Of a stretch of 63,110 nucleotides of DNA, positions 1-7,951 are shown piece after piece (position 1 is the stretch's first letter; every line of letters begins with the position of its first letter). Location: the NCBI RefSeq assembly GCF_000282055.1, contig NZ_AKJZ01000074.1, positions 1-63,110 on the forward strand, given 5' to 3'. The translations under genes were made by a program, and so were the position numbers. The stretch is from Flavobacterium sp. CF136. Lineage in GTDB: Bacteria; Bacteroidota; Bacteroidia; Flavobacteriales; Flavobacteriaceae. The notes below the pieces were generated by a model. It had not been told where the DNA came from, ran no database searches, and saw nothing but the letters and a program-made list of their open reading frames with translations.

Positions 1-52
1 CTTTACAGAAATGACAAACTGTATGGATGTTTGTGTGTCTATACTTTGCGGG

Positions 53-82
53 ACTTCGACTTCGCTCAGTCTGACAAACAAT
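53..82. repeat. short dispersed intergenic repeat copy
   Basis: The phrase acttcgacttcgctcagt is followed by ctgacaaaca. The same 18-base phrase recurs at the other end of the window (63093-63110), preceded there also by an intergenic stretch. Phrases of this type are frequent between genes in Flavobacteriia, which I say from general familiarity and not from a search. No gene is seen in 1-128; the rest is AT-rich. Confidence 0.55.
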
Positions 83-128
83 AAGAGAATTTTTAATTCT
101 AAATTTTTAATTTTTAATTCTTTTCCAG

Positions 129-1049
129 TTACAATATCCTAACTCCATCAGGATTGATTTTCGAAACGTGAATTTCATACGGTAAATTCATTTTTTCGTA
201 AACATCACTCATGGCTTTGGCGATTTGGTCTGCGGTATCTTTTCCTCGGCTTAAAGCAAAAATCGACGGGCCTGAACCTGAAATTCCGGAACCTAAAGCA
301 CCGTTTTCCAGAGCCGTTTGTTTGATTAAATCGAACCCCGGAATCAAAACGCTTCTTAACGGTTCTACGATTTCGTCATGAAGCGATCTTCCGATCAAAT
401 CGTAATCTTTGGTGTATAATCCTGCGATTAATCCGCCTACATTTCCCCATTGCATAATGGCGCTTTTCAGGGAAACGGTTTGTTTCAATACCGAACGCGC
501 ATCAGATGTTTTCAATTCAATTTGTGGATGAACTACCGTAGCGAACAATTCCTCAGGACTGTCAATTCTGATAATATCAAGTGGGCTATAACTTCTTACC
601 AATGTAAAACCACCCAAAAGGGCAGGAGCAACGTTATCGGCATGAGCGTTTCCGCTGGCTAATTTTTCGCCCTGCATCGCAAACTGTACCAAATCTTTAC
701 GGGAATACGGTCTTCCTAATAATTCATTGATTCCGAAAACCGCTCCGGCAGAACTGGCAGCACTGCTTCCGATTCCGCTTCCGGCTTTGATGTTTTTATA
801 AATTTCGATTTCAAAACCACAATCAACATCCAAAGTTTCCAGCATTGCTAAAGCCGCAACTCCCGAAACGTTTTTCTCGGTTTCCAAAGGCAAATCGGCA
901 CCTACAATTTTAGTAATACGAACTCCTTTTTCAGCTGTTTTTCGAACAATCATTTCATCGCCCGCAGTGTCTAAGCAAAGTCCAAGAACGTCAAATCCGC
1001 ACGAAAGGTTCGCAATAGTTGCCGGGCAAAATAGTTTTATTTCTTCCAT
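129..1049 (-). CDS. thrB: homoserine kinase
   Basis: A 306-residue GHMP-family kinase that phosphorylates L-homoserine to O-phosphohomoserine, the step before threonine synthase, in the cytoplasm. The ATP-binding glycine/serine loop GSGIGSSAASS is at about residues 90-100, and the C-terminal GHMP motif (GSGISGSGPS) is near residues 253-263. The N-terminus starts cleanly with MEEIKLFCPATIANLSCGFD, which fits the family and supports this ATG. It lies 75 bp downstream of thrA on the same strand and is probably cotranscribed with it under the threonine leader upstream. threonine synthase (thrC) would be expected just beyond the left edge, which cannot be checked here. Confidence 0.95.
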   Translation of the reverse strand: MEEIKLFCPATIANLSCGFDVLGLCLDTAGDEMIVRKTAEKGVRITKIVGADLPLETEKNVSGVAALAMLETLDVDCGFEIEIYKNIKAGSGIGSSAASSAGAVFGINELLGRPYSRKDLVQFAMQGEKLASGNAHADNVAPALLGGFTLVRSYSPLDIIRIDSPEELFATVVHPQIELKTSDARSVLKQTVSLKSAIMQWGNVGGLIAGLYTKDYDLIGRSLHDEIVEPLRSVLIPGFDLIKQTALENGALGSGISGSGPSIFALSRGKDTADQIAKAMSDVYEKMNLPYEIHVSKINPDGVRIL

Positions 1050-1074
1050 TATTTGTTGTTTCAGGTTTCAGGTC

Positions 1075-1114
1075 TCAAGTTTCAAGTTGTTGGAACGTGA
1101 AACTTGAAACTTGA
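1075..1114 (-). repeat. long intergenic hairpin between thrA and thrB
   Basis: A perfect 13-bp inverted repeat (CAAGTTTCAAGTT at 1076-1088 against AACTTGAAACTTG at 1101-1113, 14 bp with the flanking T-A pair) encloses a 12-base loop. No T-run follows it on the coding strand, so it does not look like an intrinsic terminator. It may affect mRNA stability or the relative expression of thrB, or it may be one of the short repeated phrases common between flavobacterial genes. Confidence 0.7.
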
Positions 1115-1124
1115 AACAAAAAAA

Positions 1125-3572
1125 TTATATATTCCCAATTCTAATTACATCCGCAAAAATTCCTGAAGCGGTAACGGCTGCACCGGCTCCCGCACCTTTG
1201 ATCAATAAAGGCTGATCTACGTAACGATCGGTGTAGAACAATACGATATTATCTTTTCCTTCCAGATTGTAAAAAGGATGATCTTTTGGAATGAATTGTA
1301 AACCAACGCTGGCTTTTCCGTTTTCGAATTGTGCTACGTATTTCAATCTTGAATCCTTGCTCAGTGCTTCTTCATAAATCTTTTCAAAATGAGCAGCATG
1401 TTTAATTAACGATGCAAAAAAGTCTTCGTTATTGGTTGTAGCTAAACATTCGGCAGGCAAAAACGATTCGTTGGCGATGGCGTCAATATCCATTTCGTAA
1501 CCGCTTTCACGAATTAAGATTAAGATTTTACGTGCAACGTCAATTCCGCTTAAGTCAATTTTCGGATCCGGTTCTGTGAAACCCTGAACTCCGGCTTCTT
1601 TCACCACATCGTGAAAAGAATTATTCTTGTCAAAATTATTGAAAATGAAGTTTAAACTTCCCGATAAAACGGCTTGAATTTTATGTACTTTATCACCAGA
1701 AGCGATTAAGTTTTTTACAGTATCGATAATTGGTAATCCGGCGCCCACATTTGTTTCAAACAAAAACGGAGCATTATATTGGCGGGATAAGCTTTTTAAT
1801 TTTTTATAATTATCGTAAGCAGATGAACACGCAATTTTGTTACAAGTTACAACGGCAATACTTTGTTTCAGGAATTGTTCGTAAGTTTCAGAAACACTTG
1901 CATTTGCTGTAATATCCACAAAAATACTGTTACGTAAATTCATTTCTTTGGCACGTTCGATAAAAGCTTCCTTGTTAGCTGTTTCTCCTTTATCCAAATC
2001 GGTTTGCCAGTCTTTTAGAGAAATTCCGTCTTCATCAAAAAGCATTTTTCTTGAATTTGACAAAGCAATTACACGAACATTGATCTTTAGATTTTCTTTT
2101 AGGAATTTCTTTTGGTTGTGAATCTGCTCGATGAATTTTTCACCCACATTTCCAACACCCATTACAAATAAATTCAACTGTTTGGTGTTTTCTTCAAAGA
2201 AGTTTTCGTGAAGTGTATTTAATGCTTTCTTAACATCTCTTTCGTTGATTACTGCAGAGATATTTCTTTCGGAAGCTCCTTGTGCAATCGCACGGATGTT
2301 CACGTTGTTTTTTCCTAAAGTACTGAACATTCTACCGCTCAGACCCTGGTGATTTTTCATGTTTTCACCCACCAAAGCAATAATGCAAAGGTCTTTTTCT
2401 ACAATACAAGGATCAATTTTGTTTTGTAAAATCTCAACTTCAAAAGCTTTATTAATCGCAGCTTCGGCATTATCAGCATCAGAATTCAGGATTCCGATAC
2501 AAATCGAATGTTCAGAAGATGCCTGAGTGATAAAAATAACATTGATTTTTTCGTGTGACAGTACTTCAAACAAACGTTTTGAAGAACCTGAAACTCCAAT
2601 CATTCCCGGGCCTTCAAGAGTTAATAACGAAATATGATCAATATGACTGATTCCTTTTACAGGCGTAGTTTGTGCTGAAACCTGATCAGAAATTAAAGTT
2701 CCTTCTGCTTCCGGTTCAAAAGTATTTTTGATAAGAATCGGAATATTTTTTCTTAAAACTGGCTGAATAGTTGGCGGATACAAAACTTTTGCCCCAAAAT
2801 GCGACAATTCCATCGCTTCCTGATACGAAATGTTTGCAATTGGGTGAGCCTGTTTCACAATTTTTGGGTTGGCAGTAAACATTCCGTTTACGTCAGTCCA
2901 GATTTCCAATTGGTCAGCTTCAAGTGCTCCGGCAATAATAGCTGCAGTATAATCAGAACCGCCACGGCCTAATGTTGTAGTGATTCCATCAAGGGTTAAT
3001 GCGATGAATCCCGGTAAAATATTGATTTTCGATTGATTTTCGGCGAAATATTCCTGAATCAATTGATTTGAAATTTCAAAATTTACAACCGCTTTTCCAA
3101 AGTTATTATTGGTTTTAATTAATTCACGGCTGTCTTTGTAACTTGAATCCTTATCGATTTGCTTGTATGCCTGAGCAATAATATAAGACGAAAGCAATTC
3201 ACCAAAACTTAAAATAGTATCTTCTGTTCTTGGTGATAATTCGCCCAGTAAAAAGCATCCGTCCAATAATGTTTCTAAATGATTGATGATTCTTTTTATG
3301 TGACTCAATAAACTGCTTTGTTCGCTAACCGGAATTAATTCTTTTAGTGTGTCTAGGTGCTTTTTTTCAATTTCTGCTACAATTTCACGGAAACTTTCGT
3401 CATTTTCAGCTGCTTTTGCTGCAGCCAGTTGCAGTAAGTCTGTTACTTTGCTTAAAGCTGAAACAACAACGACTAATTTATTTCCTTTAGAATTTTGGCT
3501 TATAATTTCGAGAACGAGTTTTATATTTTGTGCATTGGCAACCGAAGTTCCGCCAAATTTTAATACTTTCAT
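1125..3572 (-). CDS. thrA: bifunctional aspartokinase / homoserine dehydrogenase
   Basis: An 815-residue fusion carrying out the first and third steps of the threonine/methionine branch: phosphorylation of aspartate and NAD(P)H-dependent reduction of aspartate semialdehyde to homoserine. The amino-acid kinase domain begins MKVLKFGGTSVANA and contains LGRGGSDYTAA near residues 203-213. ACT-type regulatory segments follow at about 310-460. The homoserine dehydrogenase part starts near 465 with the Rossmann motif GVGNVGEKF and continues to the end. Length matches enterobacterial ThrA. ACT domains imply allosteric feedback, and the threonine-rich leader about 100 bp upstream implies transcriptional control by threonine supply. 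thrB follows in the same orientation. Confidence 0.96.
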   Translation of the reverse strand: MKVLKFGGTSVANAQNIKLVLEIISQNSKGNKLVVVVSALSKVTDLLQLAAAKAAENDESFREIVAEIEKKHLDTLKELIPVSEQSSLLSHIKRIINHLETLLDGCFLLGELSPRTEDTILSFGELLSSYIIAQAYKQIDKDSSYKDSRELIKTNNNFGKAVVNFEISNQLIQEYFAENQSKINILPGFIALTLDGITTTLGRGGSDYTAAIIAGALEADQLEIWTDVNGMFTANPKIVKQAHPIANISYQEAMELSHFGAKVLYPPTIQPVLRKNIPILIKNTFEPEAEGTLISDQVSAQTTPVKGISHIDHISLLTLEGPGMIGVSGSSKRLFEVLSHEKINVIFITQASSEHSICIGILNSDADNAEAAINKAFEVEILQNKIDPCIVEKDLCIIALVGENMKNHQGLSGRMFSTLGKNNVNIRAIAQGASERNISAVINERDVKKALNTLHENFFEENTKQLNLFVMGVGNVGEKFIEQIHNQKKFLKENLKINVRVIALSNSRKMLFDEDGISLKDWQTDLDKGETANKEAFIERAKEMNLRNSIFVDITANASVSETYEQFLKQSIAVVTCNKIACSSAYDNYKKLKSLSRQYNAPFLFETNVGAGLPIIDTVKNLIASGDKVHKIQAVLSGSLNFIFNNFDKNNSFHDVVKEAGVQGFTEPDPKIDLSGIDVARKILILIRESGYEMDIDAIANESFLPAECLATTNNEDFFASLIKHAAHFEKIYEEALSKDSRLKYVAQFENGKASVGLQFIPKDHPFYNLEGKDNIVLFYTDRYVDQPLLIKGAGAGAAVTASGIFADVIRIGNI

Positions 3573-3666
3573 TTTGATGTTTTTTTTCTTTTATGCAAAT
3601 ATTTTTATGTATCCAAAGACTTTCTTCTTTTGGGAAAAAAGTATAGATAATCAGGATTATATGTAA

Positions 3667-3690
3667 AAATGATACCCCTAAGGGGTAGTA
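3667..3690 (-). terminator. candidate attenuator hairpin of the thr operon
   Basis: On the minus strand TACCCC-TTA-GGGGTA forms a 6-bp, C/G-rich stem with a 3-base loop, followed by TCATTTTTAC. The leader peptide stop codon TAG overlaps the loop and the right arm, and the Thr codon run ends at the left arm. The stem is short and the T-run starts two bases after it, so terminator strength is uncertain. The geometry suggests that a ribosome stalled on Thr codons would cover the left arm and prevent the hairpin. Confidence 0.5.
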
Positions 3691-3779
3691 GTTGTTGTAG
3701 TAGAAATTGTTGTAGCAGCAGTTGCAACTCTTGTTTGAGCTGTCATTGCAGATTGATATTTGTTGCTGTTACTTTTCAT
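3678..3779 (-). CDS. thrL: threonine operon leader peptide
   Basis: A 33-codon ORF (ATG at 3779, TAG ending at 3678) encoding a peptide that begins MKSNSNKYQSAM and ends RVATAATTISTTTTTTP. Eleven of 33 residues are threonine, with six consecutive Thr codons immediately before the final Pro and stop, plus one Ile. This is the composition expected of a threonine attenuator leader, like enterobacterial ThrL, although the sequence is not obviously homologous. It sits 105 bp upstream of thrA in the same orientation, and a small hairpin overlaps its stop codon. A TACTTTTG box lies just upstream of its start. The ribosome stalling role is inferred. Confidence 0.82.
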   Translation of the reverse strand: MKSNSNKYQSAMTAQTRVATAATTISTTTTTTP

Positions 3780-3790
3780 TTTTGATTTTC

Positions 3791-3798
3791 CAAAAGTA
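3791..3798 (-). promoter_or_regulatory. -7 box of the thr operon promoter
   Basis: On the minus strand the sequence is TACTTTTG, a match to the Bacteroidota -7 consensus TAnnTTTG. It ends 11 bases before the leader-peptide ATG, so the 5' untranslated region would be only a few bases. No clear -33 TTTG/TTG is visible at the usual distance. Confidence 0.5.
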
Positions 3799-4207
3799 CT
3801 GTTTTTTATAAAAAGTTAAAAACTATAATTTTCTTTTTACGAATATTTTAATAATTTATGACTTGAGAATTTAATATTGAGCATTTGTTAAAATTAAATT
3901 CAATAAACTGTCTTATTCGTATTACGAAGACGTTTTTTAGGAATACCCAGCTAATCCATAAAAGTCTTTATAATGTATCGAATCAGTAAAAGACAGTAAT
4001 TTTAAAGCTATACATGGGTGAATTGTGCTTTTTATTACAGTTTTAAGCAGGTATTATTTGGAATAATGATGTGCTGTTCTTGTCTGATTAGGATTGTCAA
4101 ATAAATAACAGAGTTGAATTAAAAAGGTTAAAGTTTTTATTATTATGAACAAATGTTGCTTTTTAATATTGATTTGTTGAATTTTGACGTTTTAAATTAC
4201 AAATAAC
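3799..4207. other. divergent intergenic region between thr leader and hutH
   Basis: About 400 bp of AT-rich sequence separate the minus-strand thr leader from plus-strand hutH. I see no ORF, tRNA or strong hairpin. It must carry the hutH promoter, but no unambiguous TAnnTTTG box with a -33 partner could be picked out. Confidence 0.5.
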
Positions 4208-5722
4208 ATGAGTGAAATCCATTATATAAGTACTGAAACCTTAACTTTAGAAGCTTTACAGGAAATAATTGTCAATCAGAAAAAGCTTGAATTATCTGAT
4301 GAAGCTAAAATTAATGTTCAGAAATGCCGCGATTATCTGGATAAAAAAATGGCTTCACATTCAGAACCTATTTATGGGATCAATACAGGTTTTGGGTCAC
4401 TTTGTAATGTGAAGATTTCGAATGAAAATTTATCTAAACTTCAGGAAAACCTTGTAAAATCACATGCTTGTGGTACCGGGGAAGAAGTTCCTGCTGAAAT
4501 TGTAAAATTGATGCTGTTTCTTAAAATTCAATCTTTAAGCTACGGTCATTCAGGAATCCAATTACAAACACTGAATCGTTTGGTAGATTTTTATAACAAT
4601 GATGTTTTACCAATTATCTTTACGCAGGGCTCACTTGGTGCTTCAGGTGATTTAGCGCCTTTAGCACATTTATCCTTGCCTTTATTAGGAGAAGGAGAAG
4701 TTCTTTTTGAAGGTAAAAAAGTGGCTTCAGGCGAAGTTTTAAAACATTTTAACTGGGAACCGATTGTTTTACAATCCAAGGAAGGTCTGGCATTGTTAAA
4801 CGGAACTCAGTTTATGGGGGCTTATGGTGTACATATTTTAATGAAAGCCTATAAATATTCATATCTGGCAGATTTAATCGGAACTATTTCATTAGAAGGT
4901 TTTGATGGTAGAATAGAACCTTTTAATGAGTTGATACATTTTATTCGTCCACACAAAGGACAAATTATTACAGCACAGCGTATCAATGAATTTTTGGAAG
5001 GAAGTGAAATTATTGAACAGGAGAAAAAACATGTTCAGGATCCGTATTCTTTCCGTTGTATGCCTCAGGTTCACGGTGCTTCAAAAGATGCTATTGATTA
5101 TGTTAGAAAAGTATTCAAAACAGAAATTAATTCGGTAACAGATAATCCAAATATATTTATTGAATCCGATCAGATTATTTCAGGCGGAAATTTTCATGGA
5201 CAGCCTTTGGCATTAGCTTTGGATTTTATGGCAATTGCCTTGGCTGAATTAGGCAGTATTTCTGAAAGAAGAACCTATCAGTTAATTTCAGGATTGCGTA
5301 ATCTTCCGGCTTTTTTAGTTGATAATCCGGGATTAAATTCCGGTTTTATGATTCCGCAATATACGGCGGCGAGTATTGCAAGCCAGAACAAACAATTGGC
5401 AACTCCGGCAAGTGTAGATAGTATTGTATCAAGTAACGGACAGGAAGATCATGTTAGTATGGGAGCAAATGGGGCTACAAAAGCCTTACGTGTTATGGAT
5501 AATCTGGAACGTATTCTGGCAATCGAATTATTAAATGCTTCGCAGGCTATCGCTTACAGAGAACCTTTGAAATCAAGCGAATTCATCGAAATGTTTCTGA
5601 GCAGCTACAGAGAAGTAGTTCCTTTGGTAAAAGAGGACAGGATTTTACATTATGATATCGAAAAGACAGTTTTGTTCCTGAATAGTTTCCAAATTGAAAA
5701 TGATTTGTTAACAATGGCTTAA
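4208..5722 (+). CDS. hutH: histidine ammonia-lyase
   Basis: A 504-residue MIO-type aromatic amino-acid lyase that deaminates L-histidine to urocanate, the first step of histidine degradation. The Ala-Ser-Gly triad that cyclises to the MIO cofactor is at 145-147 (GSLGASGDLAPLAH). The catalytic Tyr lies in PIYGINTGFG (Tyr56). KSHACGTG near residue 85 gives the His found in HAL/TAL enzymes. The C-terminal QEDHVSMG carries the Glu typical of HAL, whereas tyrosine ammonia-lyases of flavobacteria have NQDIVSMG there. No other hut genes are adjacent. Forty-eight bases separate it from the next gene, which has its own candidate -7 box. Confidence 0.9.
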   Translation: MSEIHYISTETLTLEALQEIIVNQKKLELSDEAKINVQKCRDYLDKKMASHSEPIYGINTGFGSLCNVKISNENLSKLQENLVKSHACGTGEEVPAEIVKLMLFLKIQSLSYGHSGIQLQTLNRLVDFYNNDVLPIIFTQGSLGASGDLAPLAHLSLPLLGEGEVLFEGKKVASGEVLKHFNWEPIVLQSKEGLALLNGTQFMGAYGVHILMKAYKYSYLADLIGTISLEGFDGRIEPFNELIHFIRPHKGQIITAQRINEFLEGSEIIEQEKKHVQDPYSFRCMPQVHGASKDAIDYVRKVFKTEINSVTDNPNIFIESDQIISGGNFHGQPLALALDFMAIALAELGSISERRTYQLISGLRNLPAFLVDNPGLNSGFMIPQYTAASIASQNKQLATPASVDSIVSSNGQEDHVSMGANGATKALRVMDNLERILAIELLNASQAIAYREPLKSSEFIEMFLSSYREVVPLVKEDRILHYDIEKTVLFLNSFQIENDLLTMA

Positions 5723-5743
5723 CATTGCAAAACAATAATGAAG

Positions 5744-5751
5744 TAATTTTG
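5744..5751 (+). promoter_or_regulatory. candidate -7 box for the DUF47/pit operon
   Basis: TAATTTTG matches TAnnTTTG and ends 19 bases before the ATG of the DUF47 gene. A possible TTG lies at 5725-5727, with a spacing of 16 bp that is shorter than usual. Confidence 0.45.
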
Positions 5752-5770
5752 CACTATCAAAAACATAAAA

Positions 5771-6415
5771 ATGTCAATAAACAGTATTTTCCAATTTTTA
5801 GTGCCGAAAGACAAAAAATTCTTTCCACTTTTTGAAGAGGCTTCAAGTAATTTAATTGAATTAGCTTCTAACTTACACGAAGCCGTAAATCTTCCATTGA
5901 AAGAAAGAGAAGTTCTTTTTCAGAAAATTGATGAATTAGAGCAAAAAGGAGAAGACATTACACGTCAGACCAATCTGGAGTTGAGCAGAAACTTTATTAC
6001 TCCGTTTGACAGGGAAGATATTCATACCTTGATTACTTCTATTGATAACGTAGCGGATTATTTACACGGTGCTGCAAGCAGAATGAGATTGTATCAGGTT
6101 GATAAGATTACGAAATCAATCAGAAAAATGACAGAAATCAATCTTGAGGCTTGTCAAAACATTGATAGTGCTGTAAAAGAACTAAGAAATTTAAAGAATT
6201 TTAAAGTCATTAAAGATGCTTGTGCCAGAATTAATAAACTGGAAAACAAATCTGATAACGTTTATAACAAAGCAGTTTTTGAAATTTTTGAAAACGAAAC
6301 AGACGCTAAAAATATTATTAAATACAAAGAAGTGTTATCTGTTTTAGAATCTGCAACAGATAAATGTAAGAGTGTTGCCAATATACTGGAATCTATTTCT
6401 GTAAAACATTCTTAA
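5771..6415 (+). CDS. DUF47 family PhoU-like protein, Pit partner
   Basis: A 214-residue, wholly helical cytoplasmic protein of the DUF47/TIGR00153 family, distantly related to PhoU. Features are the heptad-rich helices, the acidic motifs EQKGEDITRQTN (about 58-69) and FDREDIHTLITSIDNVADYL (about 77-97), and KLENKSDNVYNKA in the second half. In PhoU relatives, acidic stretches like these bind metal. It precedes a Pit-type phosphate transporter by 32 bp, the standard arrangement for this pair. The family is thought to modulate Pit activity; this is family knowledge, and the mechanism is unproven. Confidence 0.9.
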   Translation: MSINSIFQFLVPKDKKFFPLFEEASSNLIELASNLHEAVNLPLKEREVLFQKIDELEQKGEDITRQTNLELSRNFITPFDREDIHTLITSIDNVADYLHGAASRMRLYQVDKITKSIRKMTEINLEACQNIDSAVKELRNLKNFKVIKDACARINKLENKSDNVYNKAVFEIFENETDAKNIIKYKEVLSVLESATDKCKSVANILESISVKHS

Positions 6416-6447
6416 ATTCAATTTATTTCATTCTGAAGTTATAATTT

Positions 6448-7779
6448 ATGACGCTACTTATAATTATTATAGTATTAGCTTTAATTTTTGATTACATCAA
6501 TGGTTTTCATGATGCGGCAAATGCTATTGCTACAGTTGTTGCGACAAAGGTATTAACGCCTTTTCAGGCCGTACTTTGGGCAGCATTTTTTAACTTTCTG
6601 GCATATTGGGTTTTCGGATTTGGTGTTGCAGATACTGTTGCAAAAACGGCGCACACCATGGAGATTAATCTGGTTGTGATTCTCGCCGGAGTTATTGCAG
6701 CAATTTGTTGGAATTTATTGACCTGGTGGCTTGGAATTCCTTCAAGCTCTTCACATACCCTGATTGGTGGTTTTGCAGGAGCAGCAGTTGCTCACGCTAT
6801 AGCTGTACACGGTTTTTCAGGTTATATAGGCGAAGATGGTGCTACTCATTATTGGTACGAAATCGTAAGCTGGTATAAAGCCGGAAAAGACGGAGGAATG
6901 CCTTCAGGAGTTATTATCATTATTGCTTTTATTGTTTTAGCGCCATTATTGGGAGCATTAGTTTCTTATTTAATTTCGATTTGGTTATTAAATGCTTCTC
7001 GAAAAATTATCGGCCCTAAAATATTCACAGTTGTTTTAATGATTGCAACGATTTGGGTTGTTAGCAATCTGATGGTGCCTTATGCTGATATTGAAAAGCC
7101 TCGTTTTGATTCTCATTTTTGGAGTGTGGCTTTTGATTCGCACAATATAAAATGGTTTTTAGTTGCTTTTATTATCTTAACAGTTAGTACTTTTTGCTTA
7201 ATATTCAGTAGTCTGAACCTTCATCAGGCTGATGCAGCTTTGAAAAAAATGCAACTACTGTCTTCTGCGGCGTTTAGTTTGGGTCATGGAGGAAATGATT
7301 CACAAAAAGTAATGGGTATTATTGCTGCTGCTGTTGCGGTTTATATCAATACAAATCCGGGTGTTCATATGGATTCCTGGTTAGATGTTGTATTGCCAAA
7401 TGATGATTTAGGTATAAAAGGTGTAATGCCTGGATGGATTCCGTTAGCATGTTATTCTGCCATTGCAGCTGGAACTTTGAGTGGAGGATGGAAAATTGTA
7501 AAAACAATGGGTTCTAAAATCACAAAAGTAACTTCGTTTGAAGGTGTTGCTGCTGAAACTGCAGGAGCTTTGACACTTTATTTTACAGAGCATTTAAAAA
7601 TTCCGGTAAGTACAACACATACCATTACAGGATCTATTATCGGGGTTGGATTAACAAAACGTGTCTCTGCTGTTCGCTGGGGTGTAACCGTAAGTTTGAT
7701 TTGGGCATGGGTATTAACGATTCCTATTTCAGCTATTTTAGCAGGTGTGGTTTACTTTTTATTGAGTGTTTTTATCTAA
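6448..7779 (+). CDS. pit: inorganic phosphate transporter, Pit family
   Basis: A 443-residue polytopic inner-membrane protein that imports phosphate, usually as a metal-phosphate complex driven by the proton gradient. The duplicated PHO-4 signatures are visible: NGFHDAANAIATVVATKVLTP near residues 19-39 and GHGGNDSQKVMGIIAAA near 280-296. The paired SSSSHTLIGG and STTHTITGSIIG segments mark the two inverted halves. There are about ten hydrophobic segments. The gene is translated right after the DUF47 gene and ends in a good intrinsic terminator at 7834-7867. Confidence 0.95.
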   Translation: MTLLIIIIVLALIFDYINGFHDAANAIATVVATKVLTPFQAVLWAAFFNFLAYWVFGFGVADTVAKTAHTMEINLVVILAGVIAAICWNLLTWWLGIPSSSSHTLIGGFAGAAVAHAIAVHGFSGYIGEDGATHYWYEIVSWYKAGKDGGMPSGVIIIIAFIVLAPLLGALVSYLISIWLLNASRKIIGPKIFTVVLMIATIWVVSNLMVPYADIEKPRFDSHFWSVAFDSHNIKWFLVAFIILTVSTFCLIFSSLNLHQADAALKKMQLLSSAAFSLGHGGNDSQKVMGIIAAAVAVYINTNPGVHMDSWLDVVLPNDDLGIKGVMPGWIPLACYSAIAAGTLSGGWKIVKTMGSKITKVTSFEGVAAETAGALTLYFTEHLKIPVSTTHTITGSIIGVGLTKRVSAVRWGVTVSLIWAWVLTIPISAILAGVVYFLLSVFI

Positions 7780-7833
7780 AAAATAAAATTGGTAAAATGT
7801 GGTGAGATGTAAGTTTCACGCTTTAAAACATAC

Positions 7834-7867
7834 AAAGGATAATTTCGAAAGAAGTTATCCTTTTTTG
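7834..7867 (+). terminator. intrinsic terminator after pit
   Basis: AAAGGATAA (7834-7842) pairs with TTATCCTTT (7855-7863) around a 12-base loop, and the T-run continues to 7866. Confidence 0.85.
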
Positions 7868-7908
7868 TTTTGATGTTGTTCTGTTATGTAGATTGTTTAT
7901 GAAATAAA

Positions 7909-7943
7909 TATATTTGTGATATGATTAAAAATAGCTAAAGGAG
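7909..7943 (+). promoter_or_regulatory. -7 box and unusual Shine-Dalgarno of the SUKH gene
   Basis: TATATTTG (7909-7916) fits TAnnTTTG. Downstream, AAAGGAG (7937-7943) lies eight bases before the ATG, a strong Shine-Dalgarno. Most genes in this window have only A-rich leaders without one, so this ribosome binding site stands out and fixes the start. Confidence 0.6.
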
Positions 7944-7951
7944 ATACTATT

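Noticed and set aside
4208..5722. hutH as a tyrosine ammonia-lyase of a pigment cluster
   Set aside because: QEDHVSMG with Glu fits histidine ammonia-lyase, and no aryl-polyene genes are adjacent.
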